This document shows, piece after piece, positions 24,915 through 34,563 of a DNA stretch of 64,000 nt (its first letter is position 1; each line of letters starts with the position of its first letter). Where the stretch lies: positions 1 through 64,000 of the forward strand of contig NZ_JALBGV010000002.1 of assembly GCF_023006505.1 (NCBI RefSeq), given 5' to 3'. A program made the translations under genes and the position numbers. The notes beneath the pieces were generated by a model. The model ran no database searches. It was not told where the DNA came from and saw only the letters and a program-made list of their open reading frames with translations. The stretch is from Neorhizobium sp. SHOUNA12A (GTDB taxonomy: Bacteria; Pseudomonadota; Alphaproteobacteria; Rhizobiales; Rhizobiaceae).

Positions 24915-25979
24915 ATGACGAACTACCTGCAACTCTCCAACATCACCAAGACCTACGGACATTTCACGGCGCTCGACGACGTGAGCCTGTCGGTCGAAAA
25001 AGGGGAGTTCGTGACCTTCCTGGGGCCGAGCGGCTCGGGCAAGACGACGACCCTGATGATCATTGCCGGTTTCGAAAAGGCGAGTGGCGGCAAGGTGGAA
25101 GTCGGCGGCCAGTCGATTTCCGAGCTTGCGCCGCATGAGCGCAATATCGGCATCGTGTTCCAGAACTATGCCTTGTTTCCGCACAAGACAGCGGTCGAAA
25201 ATGTCTATTTTCCATTGCAGATGCGTGGGGTCAGCCGCTCGCAGGGCTTGAGACAGGCAGAGGACATGCTGTCGCTCGTCGGCCTCAAGGGTTTTGGCCA
25301 TCGCCATCCGAAGGAATTGTCCGGCGGGCAGCAGCAGCGGGTTGCACTTGCCCGCGCGCTGGTTTTCGAGCCTTCGCTGCTTCTGCTCGACGAGCCGCTC
25401 GGCGCGCTCGACAAGAACCTGCGTGAGCAGATGCAGATCGAGATCAAGCGTATCCAGCGCAGCCTTGGCGTGACGACCATCTTCGTGACCCACGACCAGT
25501 CGGAAGCCATGTCGATGTCCGATCGCATCGTGGTGTTCGAGAAGGGACGTATCGAGCAGGTCGCAGCACCCCTGGATATCTACCATCGCCCGCAGACCTC
25601 CTTCGTCGCCGCCTTCATCGGCGAAAGCAACCTGATCCCGGCAATCATTACCAGCGGGGCCGTCAGAACGGCCGAGAACCCGACGCTTGGAGCCTTCCAA
25701 TACGCTGGCGAAGATGCTCTTGCGGACGGCCAGAAGGTGACGCTTCTGATCCGCCCGGAGCACATCAAGCTGTCGCGCAACCCGATCGAGGGCCGCAAGA
25801 ACGCCCGCATGATCGTCGAGACGATCGTCAACTACGGCGACAACGCCCTCGTGATTGGACGGGCAGGGGATATTCCCATGCGCGTCAGGGTGCTCGGCGC
25901 CGATGTGGTGATCATCAGGGAAGGCGAGGAATGCTGCATCAGCTGGGCGCCGGACGCGGTCTTCGTGATCACCAAATAG
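24915..25979 (+). CDS. Polyamine-type ABC transporter ATP-binding protein (PotA-like)
   Basis: The protein has 354 residues from the ATG at 24915; the frame is open further upstream but only inside the permease gene. It has Walker A GPSGSGKTTT, signature LSGGQQQRVALARAL, Walker B LLLLDEPLGALD, switch HDQSEA, and a C-terminal TOBE domain from about residue 270 (LLIRPEHIKLSRNP). It drives the adjacent permeases. It is the last gene of the IclR-headed operon and is convergent with the DapA-family gene 41 bases away. Confidence 0.92.
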   Translation: MTNYLQLSNITKTYGHFTALDDVSLSVEKGEFVTFLGPSGSGKTTTLMIIAGFEKASGGKVEVGGQSISELAPHERNIGIVFQNYALFPHKTAVENVYFPLQMRGVSRSQGLRQAEDMLSLVGLKGFGHRHPKELSGGQQQRVALARALVFEPSLLLLDEPLGALDKNLREQMQIEIKRIQRSLGVTTIFVTHDQSEAMSMSDRIVVFEKGRIEQVAAPLDIYHRPQTSFVAAFIGESNLIPAIITSGAVRTAENPTLGAFQYAGEDALADGQKVTLLIRPEHIKLSRNPIEGRKNARMIVETIVNYGDNALVIGRAGDIPMRVRVLGADVVIIREGEECCISWAPDAVFVITK

Positions 25980-26020
25980 ATTGCACTCGAACCGTCTCGT
26001 AAACCTTAGATCAGCGAACC

Positions 26021-26902
26021 CTACAGCAGCTCGTATTTTTTCAGGATTTCTCTTATTTCCTCGTCCTGAGCCTCGTCTGGAAGCAGGGCAGGCTGCCTGC
26101 TCGCGCCGACTGATTTGTCCTGGAGGTAAAGCGAGCGCTTAACCATGGCGGGCGCAAACCCCAGCGCATAAAGGTCGGTGCGGAAGGCGGTATAGATCGC
26201 CTGCTGACGCTCCGCTTCCGCAATGTCGCCTGAGTTGAAGGCCGTAACGATGCCGGCGAGCACGTGCGGCAGGGCGTTTCCGAGCCCTGATATGCAGCCG
26301 GCCGCACCGTTCTGCAGCGACCACAGGACAAGATGGTCGGGGCCGGAATAGACCTCGAAGCCGGGGTTGTCTTTCGAGACCTGGAGGTAGGCCGCCAGGG
26401 TTTCCTGGGCGCCGCCGGAATCCTTGATGCCGGCGATATTGCCGTGCCCGGCAAGCTTTGCAGCCGTTGCCGGCTCGATATGGTTCTGGGTCCGGGCCGG
26501 TATGTCATAGAGATAGACCGGCGTCTTGACCGCATCCGCGACCGTCGAGAAGTGGCGGACCAGCCCGTCCTGAGTGCAGGCGATGAAGAAGGGAGTGATG
26601 ACGGCGATGCCGTCGACGCCGATCCGGTCAAACTCTTTGGCCAGTTGCACCGTCTCGAATGTGGCTGGCATCCCGGCATTGACGATGACTTTCGCGCGCC
26701 CCGCCACCTCGTCGACCACGTGTTCTGTCAGCTGGATCTTCTCTTCGTGGGTGAGAGCAGTGAAATCACCATTGGTGCCGGCGCACATGATGTTGTTGCC
26801 CGCTGCCACCTGCCGGCGCACCTGGGCGCGGGTCGCCTCGAAATTGATCGTCTCGTCCTCGTTGAAGCAGGTCACGAGTGCGACAAAGGCATTTCTGGTC
26901 AT
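26021..26902 (-). CDS. DapA-family (dihydrodipicolinate synthase/N-acetylneuraminate lyase) aldolase
   Basis: The 293-residue class I aldolase has a TIM barrel. The Schiff-base lysine is in NIAGIKDSGG near residue 165 and the catalytic tyrosine in VYLYDIPART near 136. The conserved GTNGDFTAL replaces the GTTGE motif of true DapA. Relatives include N-acetylneuraminate lyase and several 2-keto-3-deoxy-sugar-acid aldolases or dehydratases. It starts five bases after the transporter ATPase gene, so it is in the peptide-type ABC operon. Lysine synthesis is unlikely; cleavage of a keto-acid from the imported substrate fits better. Confidence 0.88.
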   Translation of the reverse strand: MTRNAFVALVTCFNEDETINFEATRAQVRRQVAAGNNIMCAGTNGDFTALTHEEKIQLTEHVVDEVAGRAKVIVNAGMPATFETVQLAKEFDRIGVDGIAVITPFFIACTQDGLVRHFSTVADAVKTPVYLYDIPARTQNHIEPATAAKLAGHGNIAGIKDSGGAQETLAAYLQVSKDNPGFEVYSGPDHLVLWSLQNGAAGCISGLGNALPHVLAGIVTAFNSGDIAEAERQQAIYTAFRTDLYALGFAPAMVKRSLYLQDKSVGASRQPALLPDEAQDEEIREILKKYELL

Positions 26903-26906
26903 TCAA

Positions 26907-28556
26907 TCAACTCCGCTTATCCGCCGCTCGGCGGTTTGTCATGCACGTTTGAGACGGGCTGCCCGGTGTTCGGCCTGAACCATCCGGGTCCGGATCGAGG
27001 CTCGCCGCCAGGAGCGCTCTTGTATAGGCTTCACGGGGCGTCTCGAAGATCTCCCGGACTGTTCCCATTTCCACCACCTCGCCCTTCTGCATGACCATGA
27101 CGTAGTCCGCGAAGTCGCGAACGACGGGCAGGTCGTGGGCGATGAAGATGAAGGAGATGCCCATGTCCCGTCGCAGCTTGTCGAGAAGCGCGATGACCTG
27201 GGCCTGCACCGATACGTCGAGCGCCGACACCGCCTCGTCGCAGACGATCAGCTGTGGTTCGAGCGCAAGTGCGCGGGCAATTGCGATCCTCTGCCGCTGG
27301 CCGCCCGAGAACTGGTGCGGATAACGGCTCATGTGTTCGGCCGAGAGGCCCACCTGCACCAGCAGTTCCGCGACCCGTTCCCGCCATTGGCGTTTCGGCA
27401 GGATATCGGGATGGATGGCCCAGGCTTCGGATACGAGCTGGAACACCGTCATGCGGGGATTGAGCGACTGGGTGGGGTCCTGAAACACCATCTGAAGGTC
27501 GCGCCGGAGCTTGTAGAGTTCCGATGGCGAAAGCTGAAAAAGATCACGCCCCTTCCACTGCGCCGTGCCGGCGTCCGGCTCGTCCAGTCTCAAAAGAACG
27601 CGGGCGAGCGTCGATTTGCCCGAGCCGCTTTCGCCGACGATCGCCATGGTCTCGCCCGCCCTGAGGTCGAACGAGACACCCTTCAACGCATCGAAGGAGC
27701 CGTAGCGTTTGCGCACGTCCCGGACGCTGAGCAGCGGCTGGCCCGAAAGCTGTGCGACGTGCATCTCGCCCTTCCCGGGGGCGGCGCCGATCAGTTTTTT
27801 GGTATAGGGATGCGTCGGGTTCTTGTAGACGTCGCGGACGGTGCCGGTCTCGACCAGCTCGCCCTTTTCCATGACGACCACCCGATCGGCGATTTCGGCC
27901 ACAACACCGAGGTCATGGGTGATGATCAGCACGCCCATGCCGGTTTCCCGCTGCAACTCCTTCAACAGCGCCAGCACCTCGGCCTGGACCGTTACGTCGA
28001 GTGCGGTGGTCGGCTCATCGGCGATCAGCAGATCGGGACGCAGCGCAAGCGCCATCGCAATCATCACGCGCTGGCGCTGGCCGCCAGAAAATTCGTGCGG
28101 ATATTTGCCCATGGCGCCTTCCGGGTCCGGAATTCCAACGCGCGTCAACAGGCGCAGGGCTTCGCTTTTGGCCTGTCCGGTCGGCATGCCGTGGGTCGTC
28201 ATCGCTTCGCGAATCTGCCATCCGACGGTATAGACCGGGTTCAGATGGCTGAGCGGGTCCTGAAAGATCATCGCGATCCGCCGTCCGTTTGCCTCGCGGC
28301 GCGCCTGGGGCGGCATGGTCAGCAGGTCTTTGCCGTCGAGCAGGATCTGCCCGGCACTGATCCGCCCGGGCGGCATGTCGATGAGGTTCATGATCGCCGC
28401 CGACGAAACCGACTTGCCCGATCCGCTTTCGCCGAGGATCGCCAGCGTCTCGCCGCGGTCGAGATGGTAGGAGATGTTGCGCACGGCATGCACGACGCCG
28501 GCGGCCGTGTGGAACTCGACCGAGAGGTTGCGGACTTCCAGCAGGTGCTCAGCCAT
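26907..28556 (-). CDS. Fused double ATPase of peptide/nickel-type ABC transporter (DppD-DppF fusion)
   Basis: The 549-residue protein has two complete ABC domains. The first (about 1-260) has GESGSGKS, FSGGQRQRVMIAMAL and LLIADEPTTALDV. The second (about 275-525) has GESGSGKST, FSGGQRQRIAIARAL and LIVCDEAVSALDV. Each is followed by the oligopeptide-type C-terminal segment (TKKLIGAAP; TRALLAASLDPD). It replaces the separate DppD and DppF subunits, as in GsiA. In the second Walker B motif the usual Pro is Ala (DEAVSAL). The start overlaps the permease end by eight bases. Confidence 0.92.
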   Translation of the reverse strand: MAEHLLEVRNLSVEFHTAAGVVHAVRNISYHLDRGETLAILGESGSGKSVSSAAIMNLIDMPPGRISAGQILLDGKDLLTMPPQARREANGRRIAMIFQDPLSHLNPVYTVGWQIREAMTTHGMPTGQAKSEALRLLTRVGIPDPEGAMGKYPHEFSGGQRQRVMIAMALALRPDLLIADEPTTALDVTVQAEVLALLKELQRETGMGVLIITHDLGVVAEIADRVVVMEKGELVETGTVRDVYKNPTHPYTKKLIGAAPGKGEMHVAQLSGQPLLSVRDVRKRYGSFDALKGVSFDLRAGETMAIVGESGSGKSTLARVLLRLDEPDAGTAQWKGRDLFQLSPSELYKLRRDLQMVFQDPTQSLNPRMTVFQLVSEAWAIHPDILPKRQWRERVAELLVQVGLSAEHMSRYPHQFSGGQRQRIAIARALALEPQLIVCDEAVSALDVSVQAQVIALLDKLRRDMGISFIFIAHDLPVVRDFADYVMVMQKGEVVEMGTVREIFETPREAYTRALLAASLDPDPDGSGRTPGSPSQTCMTNRRAADKRS

Positions 28557-29472
28557 TCTTTCGGCCTTTCATTTCCAGGCGCCAACGCTGGACGGGATCG
28601 AGCGCGATGCGCAGCCAGTTCGACAAAAGGTTGAGCGACAAGGTGGTCATGATGATGGCCAACCCGGGCCAGAACGAGAGCCACCAGGCGTTGGTTAGAT
28701 ACTGGCGCCCTTGCGAAATCATCAGCCCCCAGGTGATCGCGGGCGGCTGGATGCCGATGCCGAGAAAGGACAGCGCGCTTTCGGCAAGCATGACATAGGC
28801 GAAGTCCAGCGTCGCCAGCGTGGTGAGCGTCGGGAAAACGACCGGCAGGATGTGACGGAACAGGATGCGGTTCTGCGAAGCGCCCATCACCCGCGCCGCC
28901 TGCACGAACATCCGCTCGCGGATCTCCAGCACCTCGGCGCGGGTGGTGCGCAGATAAACTGGGATGCGGGTGATCGACAGGACGGCGACCAGGTTCAGGA
29001 TCGAGGAGCCCAGGAGATAAAGGACGATCACCGCGATCAGCAGCGAGGGAAAGGACATGATCACGTCTGCCAGGCGCATGATCACCTGTCCGACGCGGGG
29101 CGAGGAAAAGCCGGCGACGAGGCCGAGCAGTGTGCCGATGACCGATGACAGGATCACTGCGCCGGCGGCGACCATGAGGGTGTTTTGCGTCGCGACGATG
29201 ATGCGGGCGAGCAATGGCCGGCCGAGAGCATCGGCCCCCATCCACCACACCCACTCACGGCTCCAGTCGAAGGGCGCGAGGTTGCGGCCGCGGAGATTCT
29301 GCTTGGTGGCAAGTTCGCCGAGCCAGGACGGCCCGATCAGAGCAAGCACGATGACGACGAGCAGGAAGATCACCGCGCAAAGCGCGAATTTGTCGGCCCA
29401 GAGCATTCGTGCCATGCGGATCGGGAAGGAGGGCTCGTGCGCGATCGTCGTATCGGAGGTGGAAACACTCAT
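28549..29472 (-). CDS. Peptide/nickel-type ABC transporter permease (DppC-like)
   Basis: The 307-residue permease has a cytoplasmic N terminus, TM1 (FALCAVIFLLVVIVLALIGP) and about five further segments. The EAA-type loop includes VQAARVMGASQNRILFRHILP. DppC features include ADALGRPLLARIIVATQNTL. The ATG at 29472 is chosen because GAGGAG lies seven bases upstream; the frame also runs to a TTG at 29487 that overlaps the dppB stop. It forms the channel with the DppB-like subunit. Confidence 0.9.
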   Translation of the reverse strand: MSVSTSDTTIAHEPSFPIRMARMLWADKFALCAVIFLLVVIVLALIGPSWLGELATKQNLRGRNLAPFDWSREWVWWMGADALGRPLLARIIVATQNTLMVAAGAVILSSVIGTLLGLVAGFSSPRVGQVIMRLADVIMSFPSLLIAVIVLYLLGSSILNLVAVLSITRIPVYLRTTRAEVLEIRERMFVQAARVMGASQNRILFRHILPVVFPTLTTLATLDFAYVMLAESALSFLGIGIQPPAITWGLMISQGRQYLTNAWWLSFWPGLAIIMTTLSLNLLSNWLRIALDPVQRWRLEMKGRKNG

Positions 29473-29483
29473 CGTTGCGCTCC

Positions 29484-30398
29484 TCAATGACGGATGCGCG
29501 GATCGAGAAGCGCATAGGCGAGATCGATCAGCAGGTTCATGAGGAAGATCGCCAGCGCGGTCACCAGGATCGCGGCCAGGACGACGTTGAAATCCCGCTG
29601 CAGGATCGAGTCGATCATCAGCTTACCGACACCGGGGAAACCAAAGATCGTCTCGACCACGACGGCGCCGTTCAGGAGGCTCGCTGCCTGGTCGCCGATG
29701 ACGGTGATGACCGGCAGCATGGCGTTGCGCAGGGCATGGATGAAGATGATCGGACCGGCCTTGACGCCTTTTGCGCGGGCCGTCTTCACATAGGCGGACG
29801 ATAAGGCGCCGATCATCGAGCCGCGCACGACCTGGACGATGATGCCGAAGGGACGGACGAACAGGACGCCGATCGGCAGGATCCAGTGCAGGATCGACCC
29901 AGTGCCGGATGTCGGCAGCCATGCGAGGTTTACCGAGAACACGACGATCGCGACGATGGCTAGCCAGAAGTCCGGCACAGATGCGCCCACCAGCGAAATC
30001 ATCGAGGAGAGCCGGTCGAAGAAGCCGCCAGAGCGAAAAGCGGCGAGCGAGCCGACGACGATGGCGGCGGCCGTCACGAGCGACATGGTGATCACCGCAA
30101 GCCAGAGCGTCCACACGAACGCTTCCGTGACCACGTCCAGCGCCGGCCGCGCCTTGCGCAGCGATTCACCGAGATTTCCGGTCAGCACGTCGCCGACATA
30201 ACGTCCGAACTGCACCATCAGCGGGTCGTTCAGTCCGTGGAGTTCGCGGAACTGCTGCTTCATTTCGGCCGAAGCTTCGACGGGCAGGAAAAGAGCGGCC
30301 GGATCGCCCGTCAGGCGGGACAGGAAGAACACCAGCACAAGCAGCCCGACCAGTGAAATCAAGCTCGCCACGGAGCGCTTACGAATGAAACTGAGCAT
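29484..30398 (-). CDS. Peptide/nickel-type ABC transporter permease (DppB-like)
   Basis: The 304-residue protein has TM1 near residues 10-28 (VASLISLVGLLVLVFFLSRL), a large periplasmic loop (LPVEASAEMKQQFRELHGLN) and the DppB-type EAA loop YVKTARAKGVKAGPIIFIHA. It ends in the typical LDPRIRH. With the DppC-like protein it forms the membrane pore for the substrate delivered by the binding protein upstream. Confidence 0.9.
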   Translation of the reverse strand: MLSFIRKRSVASLISLVGLLVLVFFLSRLTGDPAALFLPVEASAEMKQQFRELHGLNDPLMVQFGRYVGDVLTGNLGESLRKARPALDVVTEAFVWTLWLAVITMSLVTAAAIVVGSLAAFRSGGFFDRLSSMISLVGASVPDFWLAIVAIVVFSVNLAWLPTSGTGSILHWILPIGVLFVRPFGIIVQVVRGSMIGALSSAYVKTARAKGVKAGPIIFIHALRNAMLPVITVIGDQAASLLNGAVVVETIFGFPGVGKLMIDSILQRDFNVVLAAILVTALAIFLMNLLIDLAYALLDPRIRH

Positions 30399-30416
30399 GT
30401 CGCCCTCGACTATTAT

Positions 30417-30440
30417 GGCGGCGGATGGGTACCCGCCGCC
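30417..30440 (-). other. Intercistronic hairpin between binding-protein and permease genes
   Basis: GGCGGCGG (30417-30424) pairs exactly with CCGCCGCC (30433-30440) around an eight-base loop. There is no T tract in the minus-strand direction. It lies between the dppA-like stop and the dppB-like start. Confidence 0.7.
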
Positions 30441-30481
30441 TTTGGGTCGTGATTGGAAATCCGGGAGCCGGTTTCCGCTGA

Positions 30482-31978
30482 CTATTTGATGCCGATTTCC
30501 GACAATTGCAGCATCGAATTTGTGGCGATGGTCGGTTTGAAGTCGATACGCGGCGAAACGCGCGAGAAGCCCACCATGTGGAAGAGAAGAGCGTCGGCAA
30601 CCACGTCGTCATGCAGGTAGGCGATCAGCTGTGACCAGAGCTTTACACGTTCGTCACCGACTGCCGCCGAAGCGCGCTTGATCAGGTCGTCGACCTTCGG
30701 ATCGGAGAAGCCCGACTGCGTGCCCTGCGAGGCATATTTGAAGAACATGGTGAAGGACGGGTCGCCCTTGGAGTTGTCGTGCATGGCGGCGACGATGATC
30801 GGGCCACGACCTTCCTTGAAGGGCTTGGAATAGTAGCTCTCGTGCTCGGCCACTTCGACGAACTTCAGATCCACCTTGAAGCCGACTTCCTGGAGCTGCG
30901 ACTGAACCGCTTCCATGATTTCGGTGACGTTCGGGAAGTTCGCCGTGCGGGCGATCAGCGTGATCGGCGTATCGACCTTTACGCCGGCGGCCTTTGCCTC
31001 GGCGAGAAGCTTCTTGGCGCCTTCGGGATCATAGGGGAACACCTTGACGTCCGGGTTCCAGCCTTGCGTGGTCGGCGGCACCAGCGCCGTCGCAAGCACG
31101 GCTCCTTGGGGCACCAGCGTGCCGATGAACGCCTGGCGATCGATGGCCAGATTGAGCGCCTTGCGAACCCGCACGTCGTTCAGCGGCTGAATGTTGTGGT
31201 CGAGGCGCAGATAGACCGTCTCGCTGTCGAGATAGGAGAAGTCAGTCTTGGGGTCGGTCGCATCGAGCTGCGAGATCGACGGAGAAAGGTCCGCCTCACC
31301 AGCCTTCACCATCGCCGCACGTACGGACGGATCGGCGCGAAACAGGTAGGTGGCCTCGGTCACCTGGGGTTTGGCACCCCAGTAATCGCTGCGGGCGGCA
31401 AGCACGATCTGCTGGCCCGGCGTCCAGTTCTTCAGCGCATAGGGACCGGTGCCGATCGGCTCGCGAATGAATGCGAGCGGGGTTTCTTCCGGGACGATCG
31501 TGACCAGCGACATCAGCAGCGGCAGGATCGGCTGGGCGGGGTCGGCCTTGAAGTCGATCGTGTAGGGGTCGACGACATTGGCGCTGATTTTCATTCCACC
31601 GAAATAGCGGCGGGATTCGCAGGCGTTCTTGTCGCTCATCACGCGGTCGAAGCTGTGCTTCACATCCTTGGCGTCGAACGTCGTCCCGTTGGAGAACTTT
31701 ACGCCTTGGCGGAGATGGAACCGCCAGCTGCCGTCCTGGGTCTGCTCCCATTTTTCGGCCAGGCGCGGCATGACGCCCTTCTTGCCGCGAACATCGAGCT
31801 CGGTCAGCGTTTCGCTGACGTTCTCCATGATGATACGGCCGATATTGGAACGGGTCGCCATGCACGGCTCCAGCAGATCGGCTTCTTCAGGCAGCACGAT
31901 CTTGATAGGGCCGGACCCTGCGTAAGCCGGGGCAAGCGCAGATCCGAGGATCAGCGCGGTCATCAGCATCTTCTTCAT
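30482..31978 (-). CDS. Peptide/nickel-type ABC substrate-binding protein (DppA-like)
   Basis: The 498-residue precursor has a Sec signal peptide (KKMLMTALILGSALAPAYAG) and a large SBP family 5 fold (FHLRQGVKFSNGTTFDAKDV, EPIGTGPYALKNW, VRKALNLAIDRQAF). Family 5 proteins bind peptides, but also nickel chelates, opines and plant sugars or sugar acids. Context (DapA-family aldolase, PdxA2, DUF1537 kinase) suggests a non-peptide ligand here. The ATG at 31978 has GGGAGG eight bases upstream; a longer frame to 32017 has no such site. It is the first gene of a five-gene operon. Confidence 0.9.
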   Translation of the reverse strand: MKKMLMTALILGSALAPAYAGSGPIKIVLPEEADLLEPCMATRSNIGRIIMENVSETLTELDVRGKKGVMPRLAEKWEQTQDGSWRFHLRQGVKFSNGTTFDAKDVKHSFDRVMSDKNACESRRYFGGMKISANVVDPYTIDFKADPAQPILPLLMSLVTIVPEETPLAFIREPIGTGPYALKNWTPGQQIVLAARSDYWGAKPQVTEATYLFRADPSVRAAMVKAGEADLSPSISQLDATDPKTDFSYLDSETVYLRLDHNIQPLNDVRVRKALNLAIDRQAFIGTLVPQGAVLATALVPPTTQGWNPDVKVFPYDPEGAKKLLAEAKAAGVKVDTPITLIARTANFPNVTEIMEAVQSQLQEVGFKVDLKFVEVAEHESYYSKPFKEGRGPIIVAAMHDNSKGDPSFTMFFKYASQGTQSGFSDPKVDDLIKRASAAVGDERVKLWSQLIAYLHDDVVADALLFHMVGFSRVSPRIDFKPTIATNSMLQLSEIGIK

Positions 31979-32412
31979 GTGGTTCACCTCCCAAGTGAAT
32001 ATAAATTGATCAGACACCGTTCCGATCGACCTGCCGTGGCCCGGTGGATGAACGGCTGATTTGGTGATTGGCGAGCCGACCCGTGAAGGAAGACCGATGG
32101 CGATTTAGAGGCTCTATCGTGGAGCATTCGGACCTTGGACCGAAAATTTCTCCCGACGGCAGGGCCACATATTTCGCTGCACCGCGATCGCCTACTCCTC
32201 CTGTGCTATTCTCCTCCAAACCATGTTCTGTCCCGCACACTTTGTCAAATTGTTTTGCGATGTAATTTTTCGAGAAAAATTCATTCGTAAAAATACCGTT
32301 ATTTTCCAGATTGTTATGTTGAGTCCGATGCTAGAAACCTGCGGCTGATGCATATTATAAAACTTGACAACTTTGTGTTTCTGGCAATTCTCAGTGCCGA
32401 GAGGAGAGCTTT
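31979..32412. other. Divergent control region between dppA-like and sialidase-fold genes
   Basis: No gene is seen in these 434 bases. The right half is very A+T-rich for this replicon. It carries an 18-bp palindrome (32264-32281), an ATTTGACAAA motif on the minus strand (32241-32250), and TTGACA at 32364-32369 as a likely -35 box for the plus-strand operon. Confidence 0.6.
32241..32281. promoter_or_regulatory. Candidate operators for the acid-sugar locus
   Basis: ATTTGACAAA (minus, 32241-32250) recurs upstream of the DUF1537 kinase gene (37538-37547, plus). Fourteen bases further on, AATTTTTC-GA-GAAAAATT (32264-32281) is a perfect palindrome. Binding by the GntR/FCD regulator encoded at 35729-36433 is a plausible inference for the first motif; the second could serve the same or another protein. 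Confidence 0.45.
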
Positions 32413-33606
32413 ATGAGCCCTGATGAAATAGCGGCAGCAATGACCGGCACGGTACGGATGGTGACTGCCGGAAGGCATGAAGCCTTCCTGCCTTCCCCCA
32501 TGGTTCAGAACCATGCAAGCTTCCTGCATCTCCTGACCGACGGCGCGTTGATCTGCGCCTGGTTCGGTGGCTCGCTGGAAGGAAAGTCCGACATATCCAT
32601 TTTCGCGTCCGGCCTCGTGCCGGGCTCGGACGTCTGGGGTCCGCCGCAGAGGCTGAGCTTCGATGACGCACATTCCGAGCAGAACCCGGTTCTGTTTACC
32701 GCGCCCGATGGCCGGCTCTGGCTTTTCCACACGTCGCAGCCTTCCGGCAACCAGGACGAATGCCGTATCCGCATGGCGGAAATCCGGCGAGATCAAAGCG
32801 ATACGACAAGACTGACGGCGGAAGCCGGCGGTTATCTCGATCTGCCGAAAGGATGTTTCATCCGGGCCCCGCTGACGGTGCGCGATGACGGCGCATGGCT
32901 TCTGCCGATCTTCCGTTGCGTTCAGCGACCGGGCCAGAAGTGGAACGGAAGCCATGATACGGCGGCGGTCGGGATATCGACAGATGCCGGGAAAACCTGG
33001 CGCCTCGAAGAATTGCCGCAATCGACCGGCTGCGTCCACATGAGTCCCGTCGCCTTGCCGGCAGGCGGCCATGCGGCGTTTTTCCGCCGGAGGCAGGCGG
33101 ATTTCGTCTACCGGAGCGAAAGCGCCGATGGCGGCCGATCCTGGTCGGCGCCGGAGGCAACGGATGTGCCGAACAACAATTCCTCGATCGCAGTTATTCG
33201 CCTGACCGATGGCCGGCTGGCGATGATCTGCAATCCGGCAAGCGCGGCTCAGTCCGGCGATCGCCGTGCTTCGCTTTACGATGAACTCGGCGAGAGTGAC
33301 GAAAGGCCGGATGCGGATCCCACAGGTGGTTGCGTGCCCGTCTGGGGCGTGCCGCGCGCGCCGGTCTGTGTCTGTATTTCGAATGATGGTGGGCTTAGTT
33401 TTCCAGTCCGTATCCTGATCGAAGACGGGCCGGGTACCTGCTTGTCCAACGATTCCACCGATGGCCGCAATAAGGAAATGTCCTATCCATGGCTGCTGGA
33501 AGCGCCGGACGGGACATTGCATATCGCCTATACCTATCACAGGCGGGCAATCAAATACGTGAGCCTGGCTTCGGGCTGGGCAGACGCGACTGACGGGAGA
33601 GTTTGA
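32413..33606 (+). CDS. Sialidase-fold (BNR/Asp-box) protein
   Basis: The 397-residue beta-propeller protein has three Asp-box motifs: STDAGKTW near residue 189, SADGGRSW near 237 and SNDGGLSF near 324. It also has [13 protein letters not shown] near residue 48. Family members include exo-sialidases and sugar hydrolases or isomerases. There is no signal peptide, so it should act in the cytoplasm on an imported compound, not on host glycans. A GAGGAGAG ribosome site fixes the start. Its stop shares a base with the pdxA2-like start (TGATG). Whether it cleaves sialic acid is unknown; the linked genes point to another acid sugar. Confidence 0.82.
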   Translation: MSPDEIAAAMTGTVRMVTAGRHEAFLPSPMVQNHASFLHLLTDGALICAWFGGSLEGKSDISIFASGLVPGSDVWGPPQRLSFDDAHSEQNPVLFTAPDGRLWLFHTSQPSGNQDECRIRMAEIRRDQSDTTRLTAEAGGYLDLPKGCFIRAPLTVRDDGAWLLPIFRCVQRPGQKWNGSHDTAAVGISTDAGKTWRLEELPQSTGCVHMSPVALPAGGHAAFFRRRQADFVYRSESADGGRSWSAPEATDVPNNNSSIAVIRLTDGRLAMICNPASAAQSGDRRASLYDELGESDERPDADPTGGCVPVWGVPRAPVCVCISNDGGLSFPVRILIEDGPGTCLSNDSTDGRNKEMSYPWLLEAPDGTLHIAYTYHRRAIKYVSLASGWADATDGRV

Positions 33607-34553
33607 TGAGCAATATCATTGGTATCACCATGGGAGACCCCTGTGGCGTCGGTCCGGAAGTAACAGTCAAGGCGCTGGCCGAGATGTCCGACGCCGATCG
33701 CTCCGCAACGCGGGTCTACGGCAATCTTGCGACGCTGGAGGCGGCGCGCGATGCGGTCGGGGTCACGATCGATCTCACCCCTTATGTAGTCGACCTTCCG
33801 GTGGAGGGAGCGCCTCTGCCGTGGGGGCAGTTGTCGGCGGTCGCCGGCGATGCGGCGTTCCGCTTCATCGAGCGCGCCGTGCGCGATGCCGAGGCCGGTT
33901 CGATCGGCTGCATCGTCACCGCGCCGATCAACAAGGAAGCGCTCAACCTTGCAGGTCATCATTACGATGGCCACACTGGCATGTTGCGCAGCCTCACCGG
34001 TTCGGCAGCGGCATACATGCTGCTGGCGTCCGATCGTCTGAAGGTGATCCATGTCTCCACGCATGTTTCTCTGCAGGAGGCCATCCGGCGCGCCACGACG
34101 GAACGGGTTCTGGCGACGATCCGCGCCGGTGACGCGCATCTGAAGCGCATCGGTTATGAGCGTCCGCGCATTGCGGTTGCCGGCATCAATCCCCATTGCG
34201 GCGAAAACGGTCTCTTCGGCACGGAAGATGACGATCAGATCGCGCCGGCCGTTGCAACCGCCCGCGCCGAAGGCATCGAGGTTCATGGTCCGATCTCCGC
34301 CGATACGGTTTTCCACCGCGCCTATTCCGGCGCCTTCGATCTGGTCGTCGCGCAGTATCACGATCAGGGCCATATCCCGATCAAGCTCGTGGCCTTCGAT
34401 ACGGCCGTCAACGTCTCCGTCGATCTGCCGATCGATCGCACCTCCGTCGATCACGGCACCGCGTTCGATATCGCCGGCAAGGGGATCGCCAATCACGGCA
34501 ACATGAATTCTGCCATCGCCTACGCGCGCAAGCTCGTGGCGGGGGTCCGGTAA
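33606..34553 (+). CDS. pdxA2: PdxA2-type 4-phospho-acid-sugar dehydrogenase
   Basis: The 315-residue protein belongs to the PdxA family: [14 protein letters not shown] at the N terminus, [23 protein letters not shown], a metal His in [25 protein letters not shown] and [11 protein letters not shown]. The vitamin B6 enzyme PdxA and the catabolic PdxA2 group share this fold. Linkage to a DUF1537 kinase gene identifies the catabolic role: oxidation and decarboxylation of 4-phospho-threonate or -erythronate to dihydroxyacetone phosphate. It starts at the ATG at 33606, overlapping the preceding stop, with GGGAGAG upstream. Confidence 0.88.
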   Translation: MSNIIGITMGDPCGVGPEVTVKALAEMSDADRSATRVYGNLATLEAARDAVGVTIDLTPYVVDLPVEGAPLPWGQLSAVAGDAAFRFIERAVRDAEAGSIGCIVTAPINKEALNLAGHHYDGHTGMLRSLTGSAAAYMLLASDRLKVIHVSTHVSLQEAIRRATTERVLATIRAGDAHLKRIGYERPRIAVAGINPHCGENGLFGTEDDDQIAPAVATARAEGIEVHGPISADTVFHRAYSGAFDLVVAQYHDQGHIPIKLVAFDTAVNVSVDLPIDRTSVDHGTAFDIAGKGIANHGNMNSAIAYARKLVAGVR

Positions 34554-34563
34554 GGAACGCGTC

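Noticed and set aside
26021-26902. Lysine-biosynthetic dapA
   Set aside because: The location in an importer operon and the changed GTNGD motif point to a catabolic aldolase of the same family.
32413-33606. Secreted virulence-type sialidase
   Set aside because: No signal peptide and tight coupling to pdxA2 argue for a cytoplasmic metabolic role.
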